A stretch of 64,000 bases of DNA from Nocardioides marmorisolisilvae (lineage in GTDB: Bacteria; Actinomycetota; Actinomycetes; Propionibacteriales; Nocardioidaceae), in NCBI RefSeq assembly GCF_003725775.1, contig NZ_RJSG01000002.1, positions 2,188,940 to 2,252,939 of the forward strand, written 5' to 3'. Below are positions 18,373 to 25,719 of this stretch, in pieces. Position 1 is the first letter of the stretch. Each line of letters starts with the position of its first letter. The position numbers and the translations under genes were made by a program. The notes under the pieces were generated by a model. That model was given only the letters and a program-made list of their open reading frames with translations, made no database searches and had not been told where the DNA came from.

Positions 18373-19081
18373 GCTGAGAACGACCGGGCCCCGCCCCTAC
18401 ACGCTGCTGTCCTGCGGCATCTCCCTGGACGGCTACCTCGACGACGCGTCCGAGCAGCGGCTGCTGCTGTCCAACGACGCCGACTTCGACCGGGTCGACG
18501 CGGTGCGCGCGGGCAGCGATGCGATCCTGGTCGGCGCGGCGACCGTGCGCAACGACGACCCGCGCCTCCAGGTCCGCTCGGCCGACCGGGTCAGGACCCG
18601 CCTCGAGCAGGGTCTGCCGGCGCAGCCGGCCAAGGTCACGGTCACCAACCGCGCGAAGCTCGACCCCGAGGCGAGGTTCTTCGCCGGGACGGCCCCGAAG
18701 CTGGTCTACTGCGCCAGCGACACCACGGACATGGCCGCCGGCGAGCTCGGCGACCGCGCCGAGGTCGTCGACGCTGGTCGCCCCGTCGAGCTGGCCTGGG
18801 TCACCGCGGACCTGCACCGCCGCGGCGTGCGCCGGCTGATGGTCGAGGGCGGCGGCGAGGTGCTCACCCAGCTGCTCACCCAGGGGCTCGCCGACGAGCT
18901 TCACCTGGTGGTCGCGCCGATCTTCGTCGGCGACCGGGAGGCAACCCGGTTCGTCGGCCCGGGCCCGTTCCCGTTCTCGGGCGGGAACCGGGCCGGGCTG
19001 GTCGAGACCCGGCAGATCGGGGACGTGGTGCTGCTGCGCTACGCGCTCTCGGAGCGGTTCTCGAAGACGGCTTGGCGCTAA
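18365..19081 (+). CDS. RibD C-terminal / dihydrofolate-reductase-fold reductase
   Basis: 238 aa. Marks of the riboflavin-reductase (RibD_C) family: TLLSCGISLDGYLDD, VRAGSDAILVGAATVRNDDPRL (the substrate/NADPH site), then LMVEGGGEVLTQLLTQGLADELHLVVAPIFVG. In riboflavin synthesis the fold reduces the ribosyl group of a pyrimidine precursor. The deaminase half of RibD is absent, and no other riboflavin gene is nearby. A dedicated reductase for a pterin- or pyrimidine-derived metabolite is therefore more likely than core riboflavin synthesis. It overlaps the previous gene by 8 bases and is the last in the operon. Its stop codon overlaps the HEPN remnant on the other strand. Confidence 0.85.
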   Translation: MTELRTTGPRPYTLLSCGISLDGYLDDASEQRLLLSNDADFDRVDAVRAGSDAILVGAATVRNDDPRLQVRSADRVRTRLEQGLPAQPAKVTVTNRAKLDPEARFFAGTAPKLVYCASDTTDMAAGELGDRAEVVDAGRPVELAWVTADLHRRGVRRLMVEGGGEVLTQLLTQGLADELHLVVAPIFVGDREATRFVGPGPFPFSGGNRAGLVETRQIGDVVLLRYALSERFSKTAWR

Positions 19082-19222
19082 CCGAGTTCGTTCGGTCCGA
19101 GGAAGGCGTCAGCGGCCTGGAACAGGGGACGAAGGGACGTTCTTGGAACGCTCGACGATCTCCTGTGCGCGGTCGAGCCAGCCCTCGATGTGCGCAAGCT
19201 CCTTGGCAACGGAACGATCCAT
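19078..19222 (-). pseudogene. Remnant of HEPN-domain toxin (partner of MntA), internal deletion
   Basis: An ATG at 19222 overlaps the MntA stop (TGATG) and opens a 37-codon frame. It starts MDRSVAKELAHIEGWLDRAQ and EIVERSK, as expected for the first helix of an actinobacterial HEPN (DUF86-like) toxin, then runs into unrelated residues and stops at 19109. In another frame the following bases encode RPLFQAADAFLGPNELG and stop at 19078, which resembles the end of such a protein. The middle, about 70-80 codons including the R-x4-6-H RNase motif, is missing. The family assignment is from memory of typical partners; the truncation is plain from the sequence. Confidence 0.6.
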
Positions 19223-19695
19223 CAGAGCAGCACGGCATCCTGCCGGATGTCGTCGTCGATGCGCGGCTTCAGCCCGCCGTAGTCGATCAGGTCGATCTCC
19301 CGACCCAGCACCTCTTCGATCTTCATCTTGAAGGCCACGAAGTCGAACGAGGACGTCTCGGGGGGCGCCTCGACGATGAGGTCGATATCCGAGTCCTGGC
19401 GCGCCTCGCGCCGGGCGACCGAGCCGAACACGGCAAGGCGTTCGTAGGCTCGCTCTGCAGCCATGGCCTTGAGCACGGGAGCGGCTGCCTCCAGGAGGTC
19501 CTGCGGGTGGACACCGGTCAGCTCCGGACCATTCTTCAGCTGCTGACTCACCGCTGGCTGCGATACGCCGAGCTCGTCGGCGATCTCACGCTGGCTCAGG
19601 CCGTCGGCGACCAGGGCACGCAGGGCCAGCAGTCGTCGGAGCCGCGCTGTTTCCTCGCCTCGACGCGCTTCGCGATACTCGGTCACCAGGCTCAT
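19222..19695 (-). CDS. MntA-type nucleotidyltransferase antitoxin with HTH
   Basis: 157 aa. Residues 30-55 form a helix-turn-helix (DGLSQREIADELGVSQPAVSQQL). Residues 85-157 are a minimal nucleotidyltransferase: LAVFGSVARREARQDSDIDLIVEAP is the GS-x(n)-D-x-D active site, and EEVLGREIDLIDYGGL follows. In MNT-HEPN systems this protein neutralises the HEPN RNase by adding AMP to it. The partner gene directly downstream is deleted, so this is an orphan antitoxin that may persist as a repressor of its own promoter. Confidence 0.88.
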   Translation of the reverse strand: MSLVTEYREARRGEETARLRRLLALRALVADGLSQREIADELGVSQPAVSQQLKNGPELTGVHPQDLLEAAAPVLKAMAAERAYERLAVFGSVARREARQDSDIDLIVEAPPETSSFDFVAFKMKIEEVLGREIDLIDYGGLKPRIDDDIRQDAVLL

Positions 19696-19765
19696 AAGGC
19701 TATCTTATCAGTCCGCCTTCGGATGCCCGGCGCCAGTCACCGGGCTGCGCCGAGGGTTACGCAAA

Positions 19766-19783
19766 ACTAGAACACGGTCTAGT
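19766..19783. promoter_or_regulatory. KstR-like operator upstream of substrate-binding protein
   Basis: ACTAGA-acacgg-TCTAGT is an 18-bp inverted repeat, 63 bases before the start codon. Its centre TAGAACACGGTCTA differs by one base from the KstR box as I remember it (T-NN-AAC-NN-GTT-NN-A). The first nine bases are identical to those of the site at 21284. Confidence 0.5.
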
Positions 19784-19845
19784 CAGTCTCCACAGGTTGT
19801 TCCGGCCCCCTATTGCTCGGCTGATCAGATCTGTACGTTCACGGA

Positions 19846-21288
19846 ATGCACCCCCGCCCGACCCTCCGGGGCGTCCATGCCCCTGTGCTCGTGACCTTCG
19901 TCGCGAGCCTGGCTCTCGTGCTCGCCGGCTGCGGCGGCAGTGCGATCGACCCGAAGACCGCCGCGCGCGCGAACAACCTCGGCCTGACCTCCGGGAACGG
20001 CCAGCAGGTGACCTCGGTGAACGGACCGGTCTCCTCCAACGGCCCGGTCGTCTCCGACGGGGCGACCAACGGACCGAGCGGCTCGAGCACGGGTGGACCG
20101 GGTGGACCCTCGGGCCAGGGCACCAGCGGACCCGGGGCACCTGCTGCCCCCGGTGGCGCCTCGTGCGCCGGCTTCAAGAACAGCAAGGGCATCACCAACG
20201 ACACCCTGCGGATCGGCAACTCGTCCGACATCAGCGGACCGGTCCCCGGTCTGTTCACGGCCGCCCAGCAGGCGACCGCGGCCTACGTGAACTACTTCAA
20301 CAGCACCGGTGGACGGATCTGCGGGCGCAAGCTCCAGCTCGACCTCTACGACTCCCACACCGACGCCGGCGGCGACCAGATCGCCTACGCCAAGGGCTGC
20401 GAGAGCGACTTTGCCATGGTCGGCTCGATGTCGGCCTTCGACTCCGGCGGGGCCAAGACCGCGGAGTCCTGCGGGATCCCCGACATCCGGGCCATCTCGA
20501 CCACCGTTGAGCGCGGCACGTGCAAGACCTGCTTCAGCGCCCAGCCGGCCGGTCCGGACGCCTTCCAGAACGCCGTCCCGGACTTCATCAAGCGGCGCAC
20601 CGGCGGCAAGAACGCCGCGATGCTCTACATCAACGTCGGAGCCTCCGCCGCCAACGGCAAGAGCCAGGCCCAGCACATGGCGAAGCGCGGGATGCACTAC
20701 GTCGTCAACCAGGGCATCGACATCACCGACTTCAACTACTCGCCGTACGTGCAGCAGATGAAGGAGAAGAACGTCCAGTCGGTGCAGTTCATCGCCTCCT
20801 CGGCCCAGTTCGTGCGGTTGGCCCAGGCGATGGTGTCGCTGGACTTCCACCCGAAGGTGGTCATGCTCGATCCGTCGGCCTACAACTCCGACTTCACCGG
20901 ACCGGGCGGCTCGGCCGTGGTCGGCACCTACGTCTTCATGAACTTCGTGCCGTTCGAGGAGGCGTCCCGCAACCCCGAGATCACGCTCTACGAGCGCTAC
21001 CTCCAGCAGGTCGCCCCCGGCGCCAAGCCGACGTTCTTCGGGCTCTTCGCCTGGTCCTCGACCCGGCTCTTCGTCCAGCAGGCGGTGAAGCTCGGCGGGA
21101 AGCTGAACCGGGCCTCGCTGATCGCCTCGATGCGCGGCGTCGACAACTGGACCTCCAACGGTGCACACGCCCCGCAGCACGTCGGCTCGAAGAAGATCGG
21201 CGACTGCTGGCGGTTCATCCAGTGGAACGGCAAGGCCTGGGTCCCGGTCGAGGGGCGCGCCTACCACTGCGACGGTCTTACGTACTAG
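19846..21288 (+). CDS. ABC-type substrate-binding lipoprotein (periplasmic-binding fold, LivK-like)
   Basis: 480 aa. A signal peptide with lipobox LVLAGC (Cys about residue 29) anchors it to the membrane. Residues 45-105 are a low-complexity Gly/Ser/Pro/Asn linker (GPSGSSTGGPGGPSGQGTSG). From about residue 118 there is a type-I periplasmic-binding fold: LRIGNSSDISGPVPGLFTAAQQATAAYVNYFN, then RKLQLDLYDSHTDAG. No ABC permease or ATPase lies beside it, so it may serve a distant transporter or act as a stand-alone receptor. It lies between two KstR-like operators and is followed by the DUF3556 gene, which suggests a lipid or steroid connection. Confidence 0.82.
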   Translation: MHPRPTLRGVHAPVLVTFVASLALVLAGCGGSAIDPKTAARANNLGLTSGNGQQVTSVNGPVSSNGPVVSDGATNGPSGSSTGGPGGPSGQGTSGPGAPAAPGGASCAGFKNSKGITNDTLRIGNSSDISGPVPGLFTAAQQATAAYVNYFNSTGGRICGRKLQLDLYDSHTDAGGDQIAYAKGCESDFAMVGSMSAFDSGGAKTAESCGIPDIRAISTTVERGTCKTCFSAQPAGPDAFQNAVPDFIKRRTGGKNAAMLYINVGASAANGKSQAQHMAKRGMHYVVNQGIDITDFNYSPYVQQMKEKNVQSVQFIASSAQFVRLAQAMVSLDFHPKVVMLDPSAYNSDFTGPGGSAVVGTYVFMNFVPFEEASRNPEITLYERYLQQVAPGAKPTFFGLFAWSSTRLFVQQAVKLGGKLNRASLIASMRGVDNWTSNGAHAPQHVGSKKIGDCWRFIQWNGKAWVPVEGRAYHCDGLTY

Positions 21289-21301
21289 AACAAGTTCTGG
21301 T
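21284..21301. promoter_or_regulatory. KstR-like operator before DUF3556 gene
   Basis: ACTAGAAC-AA-GTTCTGGT has 7 of 8 positions in inverted symmetry and a perfect AAC-NN-GTT core. It covers the stop codon of the preceding gene and ends at, or just before, the start of the next. Such a position would block a promoter whose transcript is almost leaderless. Confidence 0.55.
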
Positions 21302-21312
21302 TGAGTGCCCCT

Positions 21313-23028
21313 GTGGGATTTCTGAAGCAGGACGCACCGCAGGTCGACTTCTCGACGTGGGTCACCGGTACCCGGTCCGAGAAGATCCGGCCGATGGCCC
21401 GGCACTGGGCCGAGGTCGGGTTCGGCACGCCGGTGGTGCTGCACGTGTTCTACGTGGTCAAGATCCTGCTCTACGTGCTGGTCGCCTGGCTGCTCGCGCT
21501 GAGCACCAGCGGCATCGACGGCTTCACCAGCGTGAAGGACTGGTACGACGCACCGGTCGTCTACGAGAAGGTCGTGCTGTTCACGATGCTGTTCGAGGTC
21601 CTCGGCCTCGGCTGCGGGTTCGGGCCGCTGAACAACCGCTTCTTCCCGCCGATGGGCTCCCCGCTCTACTGGCTGCGCCCGGGCACCATCCGGCTGCCAC
21701 CGTGGCCGGGCCGGATCCCGTTGACGAAGGGTGACACCCGCACCCCCGTGGACTGCGCCCTGTACGGCGCCCTGCTGGTCGCCCTCGTGGTGGCGCTGTT
21801 CTCCGACCCGGCGACGAGCGGCAGCGGGGCCGGCGTGCTGCCGATGTGGGAGATCTGGACGATCCTCGGCGTCCTGGCCGCGATCAGCCTGCGCGACAAG
21901 GTGATCTTCCTGGCCTGCCGCGGCGAGGTGTACGCCTCGCTGACCGTGGCCTTCCTGTTCTGGACGAAGTCGCCGGTCGACACCGTCCTCGCCCTCAAGC
22001 TGGTCTGCCTGACGATCTGGATGGGCGCGGCCACCTCGAAGCTGAACAAGCACTTCCCGTTCGTCATCTCCACGATGATGAGCAACAACCCGGTCCTGCG
22101 CCCGCGCTGGATCAAGCGGCGCTTCTTCGAGAACTTCCCCGACGACCTGCGTCCGGGGCGGCCGTCACGCCTGCTGGCGCACGTCTCGACCGCGATCGAG
22201 GGCCTGGTGCCGCTGGTGCTGTTCTTCAGCCACGGCGGCACGCTGACCACGATCGCCGCCATCGTGATGCTGCTCTTCCACTTCGGCATCCTGTCCGCCA
22301 TCCCGATGGGCGTGCCGCTGGAGTGGAACGTCTTCATGATGTTCAGCGTGCTCGCGCTGTTCGTGGGCAACAGCGACGTCGGACTGGGTGACATGACGAG
22401 CCCGTGGCCGGTGCTGCTGTGGGCGGTCGTCGCCGGCACCGTGGTGATCGGCAACCTGTTCCCGCGCAAGGTCTCGTTCCTGCCGGGCATGCGCTACTAC
22501 GCCGGCAACTGGGACACCGGGCTGTGGTGCGTGAAGCCGTCGGCGTCGGCGAAGATCGAGGCGAACGTGGTCTCGATCGCGAGCATGCCGCAGTCGCAGA
22601 TGGAGCGGTACTACGGCAGCCCCGAGAACGCGATGATGATGCTCTACATGGGCTACGCGTTCCGCTGCTTCAACACCCACGGCCGCGCGATGTTCACCCT
22701 CGCCCACCGGGCGATGGCCGGGACCGACGAGTCGGAGTACCTGCTGCTCGACGGCGAGCGCATCTGCAGCACCGCGATCGGCTGGAACTTCGGTGACGGG
22801 CACATGCACAACGAGCAGCTGATCGCCGCGCTGCAGAAGCGCTGCAACTTCGAGCCCGGCGAGGTGCGGATCGTGCTCATCGACGCCCAGCCGATCCACC
22901 GGCAGACCCAGCAGTACCGGCTGGTCGACGCCGCCACGGGCGAGTTCGAGCGCGGCTACGTGAACGTGGCCGACATGGTCACCCGCCAGCCGTGGGACGA
23001 CACCGTCCCGGTACACGTCGAGGGCTGA
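21313..23028 (+). CDS. DUF3556 multi-pass membrane protein
   Basis: 571 aa from a GTG at 21313 (VGFLKQDAPQVDF), chosen because homologues I remember begin MGFL-x-PD; a TTG at 21301 is the alternative, and neither has a clear ribosome site. Six to eight hydrophobic segments lie in the first 400 residues (for example FYVVKILLYVLVAWLLAL). Family motifs are PMARHWAEVGFGTPVVLH, GPLNNRFFPPMGSPLYWLRPGTIRLPPWPG and TSKLNKHFPFV. The C-terminal 170 residues are soluble. The molecular function of DUF3556 is not known to me; members occur in lipid-degrading actinobacteria. The operator just upstream supports control with steroid catabolism. Confidence 0.8.
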   Translation: MGFLKQDAPQVDFSTWVTGTRSEKIRPMARHWAEVGFGTPVVLHVFYVVKILLYVLVAWLLALSTSGIDGFTSVKDWYDAPVVYEKVVLFTMLFEVLGLGCGFGPLNNRFFPPMGSPLYWLRPGTIRLPPWPGRIPLTKGDTRTPVDCALYGALLVALVVALFSDPATSGSGAGVLPMWEIWTILGVLAAISLRDKVIFLACRGEVYASLTVAFLFWTKSPVDTVLALKLVCLTIWMGAATSKLNKHFPFVISTMMSNNPVLRPRWIKRRFFENFPDDLRPGRPSRLLAHVSTAIEGLVPLVLFFSHGGTLTTIAAIVMLLFHFGILSAIPMGVPLEWNVFMMFSVLALFVGNSDVGLGDMTSPWPVLLWAVVAGTVVIGNLFPRKVSFLPGMRYYAGNWDTGLWCVKPSASAKIEANVVSIASMPQSQMERYYGSPENAMMMLYMGYAFRCFNTHGRAMFTLAHRAMAGTDESEYLLLDGERICSTAIGWNFGDGHMHNEQLIAALQKRCNFEPGEVRIVLIDAQPIHRQTQQYRLVDAATGEFERGYVNVADMVTRQPWDDTVPVHVEG

Positions 23029-23032
23029 GCCC

Positions 23033-23383
23033 GTGGCGGCCGCGGACATCGACGCCTACCTGGCGGGGGTCCCCGAGCCCAAGCGCAGCACGCTCGCGGC
23101 CCTGCGGCGCTCGATCCTGGCAGTGGTCCCCGACGCCGAGGAGTGCCTGTCCTACGGGATGCCGGCCTTCAAGGTGCGCGGGAAGGTGGTCGCCGGCTTC
23201 GCGGCGTTCAAGAACCACCTCTCCTACCTGCCGCACAGCAGCCAGGTCCTCACCGACGTGGGCGCACTGGTCGACGGCTACACCCGCACCAAGGGCTCGC
23301 TGCACTTCGCGGTCGACGAGCCGCTGCCGGACGACCTGGTGCGCAGCCTGGTCGACGCGAAGCTGTCGATCCTCGGGTTCTAG
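23033..23383 (+). CDS. DUF1801 (YdhG-like) domain protein
   Basis: 116 aa from a GTG 4 bases after the previous stop. The whole protein is the DUF1801 fold: DIDAYLAGVPEPKRSTLAALRRSIL, EECLSYGMPAFKVRGKVVAGFAAFKNHLSYLP and a C-terminal LVDAKLSIL. Members bind small ligands or iron, or act as chaperone-like proteins; no enzymatic role is assigned. Probably the last gene of the preceding transcript, converging on the MerR gene. Confidence 0.85.
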   Translation: MAAADIDAYLAGVPEPKRSTLAALRRSILAVVPDAEECLSYGMPAFKVRGKVVAGFAAFKNHLSYLPHSSQVLTDVGALVDGYTRTKGSLHFAVDEPLPDDLVRSLVDAKLSILGF

Positions 23384-23394
23384 GCGAGCCCGGC

Positions 23395-24255
23395 CTACGT
23401 GAGCCGGTCGACGTACGCGACGACCCGGTTGAACAGCGCCGTGACGCCGGTCGGCGTGGTGGAGCGCGGGGTTGGCGGGTCGGCCAGCTCGTAGAGCAGC
23501 GGCTGTGCGGCGAGCACCCCGGCGGAGGCGGCCACGTTGGCACCGACCCGGGCGGCATCGCGCACGGCGACCGGGTCCACCGTCCAGACCGCCTCGAAGA
23601 GCCGCTGCCGGTCGGGCACCTCGCTCTGGCCGGGCAGCTCCCAGGCGGACAAGGCGGCGGTCGAGTCGAAGGCGTCGCAGACCACCGCCCACTCCCGTCG
23701 CATCGGCGCATCCTCGGCGAGCGTGGCCCGGATCGGTCCCTCCGCCTCGTCGGCGGTGCCTCCCCAGTGATCGGCGAAGACGATCGCCGAGCGCGCTACC
23801 CGGGACAGCTCGGTCCAGCGCGCGGCCGACGGCCCGTAGAAGTCGCCTCGCTGGAAGGCGCCGAACAGAACGGGCGACTCCGCCACCGCGCAGCACTCGT
23901 CCTCGATCGCCCAGGACAGCGCGATCAGCGTCGACTTGCGCAGCCGGTGGGTGACCAGCGTCGGGTGCCTGCGGCGGAGCTCGGCGAAGATCGACGGCGA
24001 GGACGGGGCCTGCGTCGCCGACGCCTCGGCGATCGCTACCTCGAGTCGGATGCCTGCCTCCTTGCGGCGCAGCACCTGCTTGACCAGGTCCACGTCGGCC
24101 TCGGTGTAGCGGCGGTGCCCGGAGGCGATCCGCTGCGGCTCGGGGAACCCGTGCCGCGTCTCCCACATGCGCAGCACCGCGGGGCTCAGCCCGGTGCGCT
24201 CGGCGAGATCGCCGATCGTGAGCTGGGGTTGCGCAACGTCCCGGTCCTGGTCCAT
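23395..24255 (-). CDS. MerR-family regulator with DICT sensory domain
   Basis: 286 aa. Residues 12-80 are a MerR winged helix: LTIGDLAERTGLSPAVLRMWETRHGFPEP, then SGHRRYTEADVDLVKQVL. Residues 100-250 match a DICT domain (THRLRKSTLIALSWAIEDECCAVAESPVLFGAFQRGDFY), a putative ligand- or light-linked sensory module. It is divergent from the FHA/sigma-like operon over a 59-base gap holding a perfect 23-bp dyad, its likely operator. DICT-MerR proteins often accompany light- or stress-response genes; no photolyase is present in the window. Confidence 0.85.
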   Translation of the reverse strand: MDQDRDVAQPQLTIGDLAERTGLSPAVLRMWETRHGFPEPQRIASGHRRYTEADVDLVKQVLRRKEAGIRLEVAIAEASATQAPSSPSIFAELRRRHPTLVTHRLRKSTLIALSWAIEDECCAVAESPVLFGAFQRGDFYGPSAARWTELSRVARSAIVFADHWGGTADEAEGPIRATLAEDAPMRREWAVVCDAFDSTAALSAWELPGQSEVPDRQRLFEAVWTVDPVAVRDAARVGANVAASAGVLAAQPLLYELADPPTPRSTTPTGVTALFNRVVAYVDRLT

Positions 24256-24266
24256 GCTGACACCAT

Positions 24267-24289
24267 AACCTAAACAAACTGTTTAGGTT
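24267..24289. promoter_or_regulatory. Perfect 10+3+10 palindrome between MerR-DICT gene and divergent operon
   Basis: AACCTAAACA (24267-24276), three bases, TGTTTAGGTT (24280-24289): all ten positions pair. MerR proteins bind such dyads between -35 and -10 elements. It is 12 bases from the regulator start and 26 from the divergent gene, so it should control both directions. Confidence 0.75.
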
Positions 24290-24314
24290 CTATGTTGAGG
24301 TTGTGGAGGTCGCG

Positions 24315-24536
24315 ATGAGCAACATGAGCAGGGCCGAGGACGGGGTCGTCGACTGGTCCGACCTCGGGCGTGAGATGTGGTCCTTCCTGACCGGCCGCCA
24401 GGCCGAGATCAACTACCGGTTCGACGACCTCACGGTGGAGATCCCGCGCGACACCGGGCCGGACGCACCCCGCGCGGTCTGGAAGGTCGACGGCACCTTG
24501 CGGGTCACCACCAGCGACAACGCCTCGGCACGATGA
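24315..24536 (+). CDS. Small acidic hypothetical protein, 73 aa
   Basis: The start is at the ATG at 24315, with GGAGG 5 bases upstream; a GTG at 24303 lies ahead of that ribosome site and is unlikely. The sequence DWSDLGREMWSFLTGRQAEINYRFDDLTVEIPRD has a helix followed by beta strands and an acidic character. I do not recognise a named family. It is coupled to the FHA gene by ATGA and is the first gene under the MerR-DICT palindrome. Confidence 0.75.
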   Translation: MSNMSRAEDGVVDWSDLGREMWSFLTGRQAEINYRFDDLTVEIPRDTGPDAPRAVWKVDGTLRVTTSDNASAR

Positions 24537-25399
24537 CCACCGAGGTCGCCGCGGACCTGAGGTTCAGCGTCACCTCGCCCGGGCGCGCGACGGTGCAGGG
24601 GACCGTCGCGGGAACGGGCGACCGCCTCGAGGTCCGCCTCAGCGATCCGGCGTCCTTCGCCGGCGGGAGGGACGCCGGCCACCTGCGGGGCCTTGCCGCA
24701 GGCCTGGCCGCCCGCGGCATCACCATGGTCGTCATCGCCGGCGACACGGTGCTGCTCGAGATCGGCGCCACGCACGCCCCTTGGTGGCAGCGTGCGTTCA
24801 CCCGCTCCCGGCACCTGCGGGTGGCCAGCGTGCGTGGCGCTCTGACCGGGGCGCTCGGGCGCGTCCGAGGGTCGGCGGCGGGAGCCGTCCTGCCTGGAGC
24901 CGAGCTCCTGCCGCCGACCACCCTGCTGCCGCTGGCGCCGACGTTCGGACCCTCGGACCGCCTGGTGAGCACCACCCACGACCGACGCCGCGGCGGCAAC
25001 CCGCGCCTGGTGCTGACCACCGGGAACCACCGCCTGCCCGCAGACCGCAGGGTGCTGTTCCCGCTGCGCGGCGACGCGACCACGATCGGCAGCGACGCCG
25101 GCTGCGACATCCGGCTGGACGGCCTGGCGCCGATCCAGGCCGTCGTCATCCACGACGACCGGGACGAGCTGGTCCTGCACGACCGCTCCCCCGACTCCTC
25201 CACGCTCGTCAACGGCGCCCGGGTCTCCGACGGTGGCCGGGTGTTGCGCACCGGCGCCCGGGTAACGGTGGGGGCATGGATCCTCGGGTACCGCAGGGCC
25301 GAGTACGCCGACCACGGCCGCCCCTACGGCGGCAGGGTCGGGGGCGAGCTCGGCCACCAACGCAGCCAGTCCGCTCCCCGGACGGCGGGGTCGACGTGA
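24533..25399 (+). CDS. FHA-domain protein
   Basis: 288 aa. Residues 180-275 form a forkhead-associated domain: VLFPLRGDATTIGSDAGCDIRLDGLAPIQAVVIHDDRDELVLHDRS, then STLVNGARVSDGGRVLRTGARVTVG. These include the G-x-R/S, S-x-x-H-equivalent and N-G positions; the usual S-x-x-H is read here as PIQAV, so phosphothreonine contacts may be weak. The N-terminal 110 residues are an uncharacterised beta-rich domain (VQGTVAGTGDRLEVRLSDP). FHA domains bind phosphothreonine partners of Ser/Thr kinases. It is coupled at both ends within the MerR-controlled operon. Confidence 0.82.
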   Translation: MTTEVAADLRFSVTSPGRATVQGTVAGTGDRLEVRLSDPASFAGGRDAGHLRGLAAGLAARGITMVVIAGDTVLLEIGATHAPWWQRAFTRSRHLRVASVRGALTGALGRVRGSAAGAVLPGAELLPPTTLLPLAPTFGPSDRLVSTTHDRRRGGNPRLVLTTGNHRLPADRRVLFPLRGDATTIGSDAGCDIRLDGLAPIQAVVIHDDRDELVLHDRSPDSSTLVNGARVSDGGRVLRTGARVTVGAWILGYRRAEYADHGRPYGGRVGGELGHQRSQSAPRTAGST

Positions 25400-25719
25400 G
25401 CGCCCCGCGGTACGACGCCGACCCTGCGCCGCTGGCTGACCTGCTCACGCGGGCAGCCGGCGGCGACACCGACGCCTTCATGCGGTTCTACGACGCCACC
25501 AGCGGACAGGTGTTCTGCCTGGCGCTCACCCGGGCACGGTCGCGGGGGTTGCGCGGTGCCGGGGTGCATGCAGCCGCGGATCGGGACGTCGAGGACGCGT
25601 ACGTCCACGCCTGGGCCCGGTGCGCCGAGCACGCAGGCTCCGGGCTCTCACCGCTGGCCTGGTTGCTCTCGCTGTCGGGCGGTCCGGCTGTGGAGAGCGC
25701 CGAGGTCGCCTGTGCCTGA
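25396..25719 (+). CDS. Region-2-only ECF sigma-like protein (no region 4)
   Basis: 107 aa from a GTG overlapping the FHA stop. LLTRAAGGDTDAFMRFYDATSGQVFCLALTRA and DRDVEDAYVHAWARCAEHAG, then LSPLAWLLSL, correspond to region 2 of SigK/LitS-like ECF factors. The protein stops there; the next gene begins 8 bases before its stop, so region 4 (-35 recognition) is absent rather than frameshifted away. A short insertion (RSRGLRGAGVHAAA) sits in the middle. It could be a decoy that binds RNA polymerase, or a decaying sigma factor. Confidence 0.65.
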   Translation: MSAPRYDADPAPLADLLTRAAGGDTDAFMRFYDATSGQVFCLALTRARSRGLRGAGVHAAADRDVEDAYVHAWARCAEHAGSGLSPLAWLLSLSGGPAVESAEVACA

